Source of the DNA: Calonectria ilicicola
Taxonomy: Eukaryota > Ascomycota > Sordariomycetes > Hypocreales > Nectriaceae
Direction of reading: 5' to 3'
DNA length: 64,000 nucleotides
Assembly (NCBI GenBank): GCA_020809705.1
Contig: CP085830.1
Span: 4,340,001-4,404,000 of the forward strand
The notes below the pieces were generated by a model. That model did not search any database and was not told where the DNA came from. It was given only the letters and a program-made list of their open reading frames with translations. Below are positions 35,294 through 45,551 of this stretch, in pieces (within the stretch, counting starts at the first letter, position 1; every line of letters starts with the position of its first letter). Position numbers and translations under genes: made by a program.

Positions 35294-35343
35294 GTTGTGG
35301 CTTTGGAGCTCCCTCTTGATCGAGCCCACGATTTACCAAAATA
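35294..35343 (+). repeat. Dispersed repeat, copy B
   Basis: Second copy of the segment at 11384-11432, same orientation, sharing the first 20 bases exactly and the last 14. It sits about 120 bases upstream of the interrupted gene ending at 35177. Confidence 0.6.
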
Positions 35344-35894
35344 GAAGATAATGGATGCTATTGTCGAATTATTTAGAATTCCAAAAATATGAAGTTGGTC
35401 TTTATGAGCTCACGCCGCCAGAACCTTTGTGTCATTCTTTGTGCTCTGGATATTTTTGCTGGAGTTGGTTGAGGCACACTCGGCAACGCGCGATTGAGGA
35501 AGAAACTTCTCAAAGAAATACAACGCCAAACTAGACGCGCGAGTAATGGGAGAGATGTTGAATGTCATTTTTCTCCTTTTACAACGTGAATGACTTGGTG
35601 GTACCATTGCAAAACATAGGCGAGCGATAGCTATTATATAACCAATATCAAGAGATGGCTATCACTAGAGAATTAAGTAAAAAATAAGGAAGAGACATGT
35701 TGGCAATTTGGAACAGCCATCATGTGTTTCTGAATCGGTTTTTTTGTTGGCTTATCACCTTCAATTTAACTATGCTTATACAATACGGAGGCTCACTTTT
35801 CAACACTGTATCCTCAATATTTATCTCATTCTCTATCTCTCTTGTAGCCAAACTCTTTCCTGTAAGTCTATTTATATACAAGATATTTGAAGTT

Positions 35895-36197
35895 CTAATA
35901 CTTGGAAACTATCGACCGTGCATACTCCGTGCTGGCTGACTTTTCATCGTCGTCAATATCCTGGTGCTTCGAAGGGAGGCCTAGCTCAACATGTGGGCTA
36001 GACTTAATTTCGCGAAAGGGGTTCTTGGTGGGCATGTACTTTAATTCAAAGCGGAAGTACAACGCGACCAAACCCCAGAGAAGAGAGGTAACTAAAACAG
36101 TAGAGAGGACGGCAAACATAAGAACAATCCAAGGGTCGGGGAACGTTCTCTGAACTGATCCATCTTCGTTTTCAGAGGCATCTCTGGTGTGAAGCAT
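35895..36197 (-). CDS. Small single-pass membrane protein with acidic tail, unknown
   Basis: An ATG frame of 100 residues. Residues 1-22 are polar (MLHTRDASENEDGSVQR), followed by a strong helix (WIVLMFAVLSTVLVTSLLWGLVALYF), then FRFELKYMPTKNPFREIK and an acidic Ser-rich tail ending STEYARSIVSKY. The frame is open upstream for 13 more codons (reading FQIEDFPKIYIEA just before the ATG). A Cys-containing frame at about 36270-36500 could be an upstream extracellular exon, joined by a GTATTA donor. If so this is the membrane anchor of a larger type I protein. The family is not recognised. Confidence 0.5.
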   Translation of the reverse strand: MLHTRDASENEDGSVQRTFPDPWIVLMFAVLSTVLVTSLLWGLVALYFRFELKYMPTKNPFREIKSSPHVELGLPSKHQDIDDDEKSASTEYARSIVSKY

Positions 36198-37034
36198 AGC
36201 CTCAATGTAGATTTTGGGGAAGTCTTCAATTTGAAAAGGCTTCTCTTAGGTTACAAACGAGCTAGAGATTCATATGAGGGGAAACGTTGGTGATGAATTG
36301 AGTTGAAGCTGTGGATCACGCGAGGGTATTAATACACGAATGAGAAGCAAAGTATGATCTTTGTTCAAAGACATGTTCATGATATTCTTGAGCACAGGAG
36401 CTTGAACTAGATGGTCGATGCATAAACAACATCCCGGGGGGTAGACGATGAAAGCGTCTTTCACACCAAGGTTGCATGTTCTAGTGTTTCCTCCATAGTT
36501 GATGTGAAAGAGCCCTAGTAACTTGGGGAAATGGCCCGCTTTATTGTGTTTGGGGACGTATTTGAAGAAAGGTTCTGGAAGCAAAATGCGGCAAGTGACC
36601 AAGCCACCAAAAGGCAAGGACCCAAAGCACAATGGAAAGCTAACGCACAAAGGCTGCCAATGCGATCGTCATCTACAAAGATATTGTGGAGGAAAATATT
36701 TCCGTGGCTGAACGTTGGTTCTTCGGCTGTGCCGTTTTGCTTTTTTCTCATCACAGCCGAATCTGGTCGGCTTTGTTGACGGATCGCTGCAAACTGAAAT
36801 GTTTCAGCGCCAGCTGTTTAGGATTTTTGCCTCAGACACTTGGGTGATTAGGAGCATCTACAACATGGCCAGACCGAATCTATGACGGGCTGTCGGGGTG
36901 AAACTCTGTCGCTTGCGTGTCGCATCCAGTATAAGACTTCGCCCTTGAGACCCCGGCTTGACCGAAAATCATCCACATGAGCTTAGTCGCCTACTGCTTA
37001 ATTCTATTCCGAAATCCAACCGCTTCGTTTAGAG
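36198..37034. other. Region with possible upstream exons and the promoter of the 37.0 kb gene
   Basis: On the minus strand, a frame at 36270-36650 lacks an ATG but contains TCNLGVKDAFIVYPPGCCLC, and an ATG frame starts at 36751 with one hydrophobic stretch (SLCALAFHCALGPCLLVAWS). They may be exons of the gene at 35895-36197, but no complete splice path could be fixed. The right part serves the plus-strand gene at 37035. Confidence 0.3.
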
Positions 37035-37349
37035 ATGGGTGAAGCTAACCCGATTATTGTTGGGTGCTTGGTAATTCTGGGCGTCGTCATCGTCGGCGGC
37101 GGGATAGCTCTATACAGTGGAAAGCGTGAAGATTCCCAAGATGTATCTTTGGGGGAGCTCCCCACAACCGAGGGAGAGCGTAGGTTTCCTTCAAGTCAGA
37201 GAAACAATGCCACGACGGGAGTGAGGTTAGAACCTCCGTGGCTCGATTCTATTCGGGAACAAGAGTTGCCTACAGAGGACGACTATTTCTCGTCACGGCC
37301 CGTGGGGGGTGGAAGCGATATGAGGGCTAGGGAAGCTGCACTTAGGTGA
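37035..37349 (+). CDS. Small N-terminally anchored membrane protein, unknown
   Basis: An ATG frame of 104 residues. A helix lies directly at the N-terminus (PIIVGCLVILGVVIVGGGIA, residues 6-25), followed by YSGKRED and a hydrophilic remainder with acidic and Pro/Ser residues (LPTTEGERRFPSS, TEDDYFSSRP). This is a signal-anchor layout with the bulk on one side of the membrane. The stop overlaps a good donor (CTTAGGTGAGA), so the C-terminus might continue: an acceptor AATAG 45 bases on would add only a few residues. The family is not recognised. Confidence 0.5.
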   Translation: MGEANPIIVGCLVILGVVIVGGGIALYSGKREDSQDVSLGELPTTEGERRFPSSQRNNATTGVRLEPPWLDSIREQELPTEDDYFSSRPVGGGSDMRAREAALR

Positions 37350-39439
37350 GAATTAGACATAGTAGAATCTTTTCGGTGCCCCCTGAATAGAAAGCTAGCC
37401 ACGTAGAAAGGTAGTCGAGCATCGTTTCGGGGGATGAGGTATCGAGGAGTGTCAACACGACGTAATGTCGGCAACAATAAACAAGGCGACGTTCGGCTGT
37501 CTCGTAGCACAGAAATTAAACCGACGGAGTGACATCTCGCAGAGTCGCCTCTCCCTCTTCCTCATTGGATGTCTCGATGTTTCAAATGTCTCGGATCATG
37601 ACGGCCGTTCGGTGGGACGAAGGAATAATGGCCTGATAGGGGGAGGAAGTTTGTTTGGATGCGAGCTCAGAGTAGCGGTGACGTGAAACGTTTCGAAATA
37701 GTAAAAGGGAAAAAAAGTTTAGAATCGCCAGCGAGGGAGAGACAAGTCCAGTTGTCGTGACTGCAACCCCATCGGGGTCTAGTTGGAGCCCGAAGGCCGT
37801 GTGGGCAATTGCATTGGTCAGCGGGCACAACTTGTCAGAGATGCTATGCAGAGCAGAAGCCAACTCGTTAGCGGCTCCCAGGTTCTGAAACAAACCAGCA
37901 AGGCAGGATTTGGAAATAGAAACGAACATCACAGGGGAACTAAAAAGCCAAAGAAGGGATAAAGCGAAAGCGAAGAGGGCGTTTTTTTATAGACCAATAT
38001 CTCTGTTGTTTCCCTTGCTGTCGTCCCACCGCCCGGAAGCTTCGGAGCAGCGAGCACTCCACACTTCACCCAATCCCAACCCGCATGACAGGTGCCGACA
38101 GCAAATCACACGCTCAAATGAAGCCCAGCAATGGCTGAATCCGGCAACATCTCCATCGAGGCCGCCTTTTTTTGGTGTCCGTCTCTGTTGAAGGTGGGAG
38201 GGGGGGGGGGGGAGAAAGAGAGGGCCCAACCCAGGTTGCAGGGCGCCAATCTACCCGCCACGCCCTTGGTCTCTCCCGAGATCTGCGGGCGGTGTTGATC
38301 CCCAGTTTTAGAAGGCTGCAAGATCAGCACCCTAAATCCCGGTTTTGTGCCTTGTCCCTTGCAGCTGTGTGTGTGTTGTGTGTGTGTGCCTTGTGGTGTT
38401 TTTTTTTAGTGGGATCCACGCTCCAACGTCAACACTCAATCTTAATGCGCCGAGATTTGCGCTCGTCGAGTCGTGCTTGCTTCTGTCACCCGCTGATACG
38501 AATGAGACGGTTCGCGACGAAACAAAGCAATGCCCGACGTTGCAAATGACGATCGAGGCGGGGGTTGCGATTGATGCTCGCGGGTTTCGTTCGAGGGCAG
38601 GAATGTTATGCCCAGGTCGCATTGAGACAGAACGTCATGCCAGCTCCGCACCGCAATGCAACGCCGCCACCTTGAGACGGGTAGGGAACACCAGACACAC
38701 AAACACACATTCACATGCGAAACAAGATGGGAAAGCTAGTATCTGACGTTCAATGACGACGGAGGACGACTCCTTTCCGCCGGGCCCTGCCACCATGTGG
38801 CGAAGGGGCCATTATATTCCGTTTTTCTTTTCCTCTAGATGGACACCAAGCATGTAGTGACACTCTATGCTGATCGCAAGATCAAAGAAGACAAGACAAG
38901 TAGTAGTAAGCTCGCCCCAAAGAAAATACCACAAAATATGTAGTCCAATGTTCTGTACTCCATCAAGTTCCGTTCCGGTGATGAAAGCCGCCCAATCGAA
39001 AATAACAAAAAACAAAGACAAGGTGCGATAAGCTAAAACTCCAAGAAACGCCCCATCGTAATTTCGAAAACTCCCGATTGCAGTATTGCGCTCCTGAGAA
39101 AAAAAAAAGTAGAGAAATGAAGAAACAATTGCCCAACCAAATATACATGTACAAGAATGGAGGACTTGATTCTTCGAGGTGGCGAGTCAATGAAGAGGCC
39201 CTAGCGGGCGCAGCGGCGTGCGCACGCTGCCGAGGAGGTCTCAGACTCGTGTGGATAGAAAACGACCAAGCGGAAGATAGGCCTATGGTGGCATCGACAT
39301 TCCAAGCCCAAAGTGGCTGCAGCTAATGGTGCTTTGGATTGGTTCGTGATTTCATGTCGTGAGATTTTGGGTGGTCGTGGTGGTGGGGGTAGTAGTAGGA
39401 TTGGTGACGCGTTAGCAGAGGACATGACGGGCCGCTCGT
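37350..39439. other. Intergenic region
   Basis: Contains a G run at about 38198-38211 and GT/CA-rich tracts near 38365-38395. A 115-residue minus-strand ATG frame (from 37929) shows no motif. No gene is supported. Confidence 0.45.
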
Positions 39440-39877
39440 TTAGTTGTTTTTGTTGTCGCCCCAAATGTGGGCGCCCAGAGGCTTGCTCACACCGAAGCCA
39501 ACTCCAACAGCGATTCCCACAACGAGGACGACGATGAGGATCTTGACGGCCATTCGCTTTCGGCCGCTGAGACCAGCCATGCAAGTGCATCGACGCTGCT
39601 TCTTGGCCACCTTGGCCTTCTGCTTCCAGTGGTCCTTGCCGGGCCAGACCTGGCAATCAGTCTTGCTGACCTGAGGTGTCACTTTGTTGGAGCAGATGTC
39701 TGTGGCCTTGGTGGCAGTAGGCACCATGGCCTCGATGTCGGTATCAAAGGGGTTGCCGTGGTCTGAGCATGGTGTTGAGGCAGCGCTGACGTGCGCCATG
39801 GCTGATTTCTCGGGGACTGCAAGTGTGTCGATGCTGGGGCCGGTAGGGCGGTCGAGCTTCTCGTAATTTGAAGGCAT
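39440..39877 (-). CDS. Single-pass membrane protein with Cys-containing N-terminal region, unknown
   Basis: A single ATG frame of 145 residues, MPSNYEKLDRPTGPSIDT onward. The first ~90 residues are hydrophilic with several Cys (STPCSDH, DICSNK, DCQVWPGKDHWKQK). A basic patch KAKVAKKQRRCTC and GRKRM precede the only helix (AVKILIVVLVVGIAVGVGFGV, about residues 110-130). A short tail ends HIWGDNKNN. Basic residues before the helix suggest the large part is cytosolic (type II or tail-anchored). The Cys pair next to the basic patch could be palmitoylated, as in membrane-proximal CTC motifs; this is inference. A pyrimidine-rich leader lies upstream. Confidence 0.6.
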   Translation of the reverse strand: MPSNYEKLDRPTGPSIDTLAVPEKSAMAHVSAASTPCSDHGNPFDTDIEAMVPTATKATDICSNKVTPQVSKTDCQVWPGKDHWKQKAKVAKKQRRCTCMAGLSGRKRMAVKILIVVLVVGIAVGVGFGVSKPLGAHIWGDNKNN

Positions 39878-42800
39878 TTTGTATGTAGTGTGTAATTGGT
39901 GTTGTTGTTTTTTTCTTGTTGTTGTGGTCGTCGTCGACGAGGAAAGGGGGAAAGGACAAGGAGGGTGAGTGTGTCTTTCAAGACAGCCCAGGGAACAGTG
40001 GACCCAAAGGGCGAGAGAGGCAAAGAGATGGACGAGTGGTAGAGAGTGTCGTCAACTTCAGAATAGGTAGGAATCTGAAGAGAAGGAAAGGAAGAATTAT
40101 TAGTATTTTGGCAGATGACAGTCAGGGAGGGAAAAGGCAAAATGAAAGTGAATGATGAATGACAGAGACATGGAGACATGGTCTGGGCTGGGGGGCGGAG
40201 GGCCCTGGCCTGGGGGAGCAGCTCGTGGGCCCAGTAGTGGGACCAGGTGCCACTGGGGCCAAGACCAGGAATACAGTGTAATGCAAATCCATGGGCGTAC
40301 GTACCTATTGTAGATCTTGAGCCGAGAAACACGGGGTTTCAAAAACGGTAGTGACAATGCTTTGACTCTGGTATGGCCCAAGGGTGGTCTTTTTCTTGTT
40401 GTTATAGTTTTTCAAAAGTCTGGGTCGAGCAGTGATGGAGTGAGAGAGAGTGAGAGAGACAGAGTCAGGGTGGCGACAGAGTGTGCTGTTCTCTTTGAAT
40501 GTAGTAGCCACAGGAGTAGTCCGCAGTCGCAATCGCAGTACAAGTAGTAATAGCAGTGGTGTGCTAAGTGAGGGAATGACTTTCTTTTTCTGTCTGGTGA
40601 CGGGCTGCTAGCAGGTCGCTTCTCTTGGCTCGGTCGCGGGTGGCGTGGCCTAGGGACACCAAAGGGACGGGCGTCGTATTCGTTCGCTTCAAGCCGGGGG
40701 GGCGTAGAGTACCAAAAGCCAGAGGGAGAGAGAGAGAGAGAGTATGAGACGGAGTGTGCGGCGAAGCAAACTCACTCAAAGAAGCAAAAAAAAAAAATGA
40801 TGCCAGTAAAAAAGAAGCAGAGCAAAGCAAAAAAAAAGACTGCACAAACTCGGTCACAAAAACAGGGAGCGGGTACAGCAGGCTTCTTGTATTCTACCGT
40901 GTGCGCAGGTACGAGAGGAGGGGGGTGGTTGCGAAACACCTTGGAGGAAGGGAACAGCTCGAGAGTTTTGTGCTTCCTGGGCCGTGACGAGTAGGAGCGA
41001 GGAGGCTTTGCACAGAGAGATTGCGCTTGCACCAGCGTCGACCAGGGGCAGAGAAGCAATGTGATGGGGATCGCCTCTTTCAAGAGTAGCGGGCCTGCAC
41101 TAGGGCCTCGCAGTGGTTCGTCCAGCAGCTCCAGGCCCTGGCTTTAGCCTGCCGAGTGGGTAAAGCCGTAGCAGGCATGTTATTGTTCATGGTATAGTGC
41201 CTGGTCAGTGCTGCCAGGGCACCCTCACGGCACCCTCTCAGCGGCCCTCGTTCCCAGTCGGCCTTTACTGGCTCCCCATCGCTGATACTGCCCGGGTGGG
41301 GGAGCGGGTGAGCTAGGGCACGACCGTCTCGGTCTGGCGCCCCCCTTCGCCAAGCAAGCACGGGGGGATGTGTGAGAGATGGGCCATATCGCATCTGAGC
41401 TCTTGTTTGGTCGTCGGTCCGGGCCAAACTTTTTTTTTTGACAAGTCGAGAAGGATGGACAATATTTGTGTGGTTCGATTGTCTTGCATCGTGCGACGGG
41501 AGAATATTTTGCAAGAGACGGGCGAAACTAATGTGAATTTTTTTTCTTGTATCTAAGAATACATCCCCTAGTCTTGCATCGTATCCCCTTTTATCGTTTT
41601 TTTTGTGTGTACTTTCTTTTTTTATATACTGATACTGCACGCTGATGCAAAGTACACACGAAAGCGAGCATGCCTGCTGCTGCTGCACCAGGGTGCTGGC
41701 TCTGCTGTGCTGCGCACACAAGGTTTGCAACCCCTGGATCGCCCATTCCCCTCACCAACAACCCAACACCACCAATCCATGTACAGGATACGGATACGTC
41801 CAGCCCACATGGATGGACGTATATCCTCGTCGGTGGTTTCAATCTGCTACACTCTGCATCGCTTCCCGTTGCCCCGTTGCTCGAGCACCTTCGTATTTCC
41901 CTATCCGCGGGTTGCACTGCTCGCGCGGCTCTTGGTTATCAAAACTCGCCTGGTTGAACAATGCCCGCCGCACCAAGCACCAAGCACCACGCAGCATCAC
42001 ATCGCTGCCCACCACATATCGCACACCACACAGGGTGGAGGGGGGGGGCTCGCCGCGTGGCGTCTGCTGCAGCTACTGCTCTATTCATCATGGCTTCTTC
42101 CTATGGCGCGTTTGGGCCCCCTCAATGCCATCCCCAATCCATCCCCATCCCATGTGGGTGGCCTAGCTTTTGCTCCTGCGATGCACTGACGCGGCGGCGG
42201 CGGTAGCGCCGCCGCTGACTATGACCACGGCCAACACCACCACTACCACCACCCACGATCCACTATCGCGGTCCTCTCCTTTGGGCCCATGCCTATCCTG
42301 TGTAGACGCCGCCAAGCCTGCCGTAACCTGACTCGTCCAGCCTTGCGCTAACTGGAATCCCCTCAAAACAAGCTCGGTTCTCGACACGCAATTGCCCACT
42401 CGCCGAGCAGCACGAGACTTGCGACGGTCGTGAGCAGGAAAGAAACCTTGATCGGCTACCGTCGTCGGATATTGCCCGCAGTGACATGTCCGAAAAGGAA
42501 ACAATTTAGACTCTAAGTGAAAAAAAGAAATGTTGCACGTCGTTTTGTTTGACCTACTGTATGTGCGACATGTCCACGGCCGACCAGTCGCATCTGAGCT
42601 TGAGCTTGTGATGAGCCTGGGCTCTGCGTCGGCTCTGTTCCCAGGGCGCCAAACCACCGTCCTGGCTCTCATGGCCCATGGCTCCCGTGACATGACCGTG
42701 GCAGGCCGTGACGTCGCCGGGTGATGGACCCTGCAGCATGACGCCTTTTGCACCGCTTTCTTGCGATTCGGCGAACCATGACAAGGCTCAATTGACCAGG

Positions 42801-45551
42801 ACATGCACGTTGGTTGGGATCATTCATAGTGTACACATAGTCAAGTGGCCAGTCAGTCTGGCCAGAGTCGAGGCCGTCATCGACGCCGAAAAATAAACGA
42901 AAAAACATGGGCCAAGCAGAGCCAAGACAGGCGAATGCAACCCAGACGCCCGCCTTCGTCTCATCCCTCGGGCCGTCTTGGCAATAATACTGCCCATCTC
43001 GCATTTCGCTCATCGCTACCGGTGGGCACCCGTTTGCCACTCAAGTGTCTGTATCACCCACCCACTCTCGCCTAATCAGTGCGCGCGCTCTGTCTGTCTG
43101 TCTGTCGCTGCTGTTCCCGCGCATCCATCACCTTCCCCTCCACCCTCAATCAGTTCTTGGTGCGCCGTCCTTGGCGCGCTGTCCGTGCTGTTTGGTGCCG
43201 TGGATCGGTTTCCCATTCATCTATTTTTCAGCTCCAGTGATGTGATTTCCGTTGCCGCCAGCCCTTCTCCAGAGAGGCTTGGGCCGCTCCGCGCTCTCCC
43301 GTGGCCTTGTTCCCCCATCTGCTTCCGCCATCTGTTTCGGACACCAGAAACGTGCTCCCTTCTTGCAGCTGACAGACAATCCGCCGCTGACTGGTTGGCT
43401 GTCCTCCTGCTTCTGGCGCTGCTTCTGGTTGGCCGCAGTGACAACCAATCCCCTGCGACTGACCTTGACAGCCGACCTAGGTAACCCAGCTAACCAAAGC
43501 TGTCTGTGTGTGTGTGTGTGTGTGTGTGTACAGTATGTGTGTGTGTGAGTGGGCGGGTGGCATCATGGAATGGATGGAAGTCGATCATGGAACTAACCGC
43601 AGCCTTCCATGGCAGGAATGCGGGAGACGGCTTGCATTGGAACGCATCTCACAGCTTGTTCCACGGCAGCTCCCCAGAGCTTCATGCCAATGTGCTGATG
43701 AGCTCGGCAGTATGCTGCGGAGCTTGACGTTACCATCATCTCCAGCTCGTCCATCAAATGATTGCAGGGCCATTTTTCCCGCGCCAAAGGCGATTCCTGC
43801 GTGGGCTTTGGAGATGCTGTGAACCGTGAGCATCGCGCATCATTACGTAGGCGGACCCAGGTCCCATCTCGTTGAGACAGCACTCGAAATTAGTGCAATT
43901 TCCATGGAACCACAGGCCAAAGCACTGCGCGCAAAGCTCACTGGCTGCCTCTCTCTTCCTCTCCATCGTCTTGATTTACGTCGCAGACGTCTATGCTAAG
44001 CAGACGAAACAGAGAAACATAGCAGCTCAAACAGGATTCAGATAGACAGCACGGCACAAACTAGACCGAGGGAGAGCACGGCATTATCCGTTGGCCTCGC
44101 CTCGCCCGCAGTGTTCTGGCCATTGTCTCCTCACCCACACCAGCTTGGACGACGGTGGTCTAGACCATGGCGGACCTCGCTAATGCAGGGTCCCCAACAC
44201 TTGCATTGGGTTGCATCCTGCTAACTCTGTCAGTCTAGGCCCCCATCCACCACCAACACGCTGGACCTCAGCACCGCTGGCGTGGCGCAGCGGCAGCTAG
44301 CCCTGAGATAACCTTAGTTTTTCTAAACGTGCGATGGACGCCGTTGGTTTGGTGAACCGTCCTTTTGGCTGAACAACTGCGGGGAAGAGGGGAAAATCCA
44401 CAACACCTAGACTTGAGTGATTTCTACCTCTTTCTGTGTCACCCTGACCGCTTGGAGAGAGGGAGAGAGGGGCCGGTTCCCAGGTTTTTTCGAGCTAATG
44501 ATGCCATAGTCTCGGGGTTAGTGCCAGAAGAACTGGACCGTTTTGCCTCCTCCTGATCAAAAGAGAACCAAGCTGGCTCGCTCAGATCTCGATCTGTCCA
44601 GCCGTGATTCCCAGACAAGACACCAAGACACAATGAGACAGCTGCGTAAGACCCCGCTGCGCGGGTTTCGGCACCTCCGCCATGACAGACCAGTGTAGCT
44701 AGTGAATGATGTTGATATGTGGATTGGATGTGCAGTATTGGATAGAGTCCAAGCAATCAAGCAGCAATGATATGATATATCCTCAACCAATAACACGCAC
44801 AACCAGCCTCCAACCGTTCGCGGCCCGTCTGTCCCTCTTCCGATCTCTCGAGCGAAGCGGTGCCGCATTTGCCTAAATCTGGTTCCGAAAAAGCCAGCAA
44901 GATATCGGCGGCCGCCACATTTCGTCACCACTGCATATGCGAAAATTCGCATCCGTCTCGGGAGGGGGCACAAATCTGGCGGCCCCGGCGGTTACACGCA
45001 CCGGGTCTGCCCCGAGAGAGAGGATATGATTGCCTATCTGGGTAGGTGACATGGGGAGATAATGTCGGGGTGCAGCGTATTGAGCACGGTTAACCGAGAT
45101 GCGACACTGAGAGGGGAACACATGTAATACGCGTACCAGTCAAAGAGGAGTTACGAGTGCGGTCTTTTTGTTCTTGATTCGACTTGCAATCATGGCAAGA
45201 GGGATAGGACATATGCGCCAAGACTTCACGTGAGAGCGTTGACCGTTTAATGCTTATTGTCTTTCACTCCTTCCACACTTGTTCGCCACTTGCCCGATTT
45301 GGAGACTTTGAGTTTTCAATATCAGCACTCTCACGATAGGGCAGAGCCAGCGTGTTGCAGTGATTCAATGTTTTGATGGATTATCTGCCTGGACAATAAA
45401 AAAATCATCAGAGTGGTTGAAGCACAAGTTCCAATGCCGTTGAAAAGCAACTCTCGCACGAAAGTTTGTACAACTCGGCTATGCTTTCCTTGAACCGTTG
45501 CCTTCCCATTATCCACGGCAAGTATTCGACTCGCACCTTCTTTTTTTCACC
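39878..45551. other. Gene-poor 5.7 kb region
   Basis: Both strands were read. The left 2 kb is pyrimidine/purine-biased and probably includes promoter and leader of the gene ending at 39877, with a (GA)n run near 40725-40742. A TG repeat lies at about 43505-43529. Frames of 60-216 codons occur but have biased composition, lack ATG starts or show no conserved features. No tRNA was recognised. Confidence 0.45.

Noticed and set aside
37582..37929. 115-residue minus-strand ATG frame
   Set aside because: A weakly hydrophobic start and one Leu-rich stretch, but no convincing signal or conserved pattern.
41080..41730. 216-residue minus-strand frame
   Set aside because: No ATG at the frame start, basic and low-information composition, lies in a region of simple sequence.
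42163..42804. 213-residue minus-strand frame
   Set aside because: Composition like translated promoter DNA, with an Ala/Val-run C-terminus from triplet repeats.
43593..43966. Overlapping Cys-containing minus-strand frames
   Set aside because: Several competing frames, no signal peptide, no consistent splice joining them.
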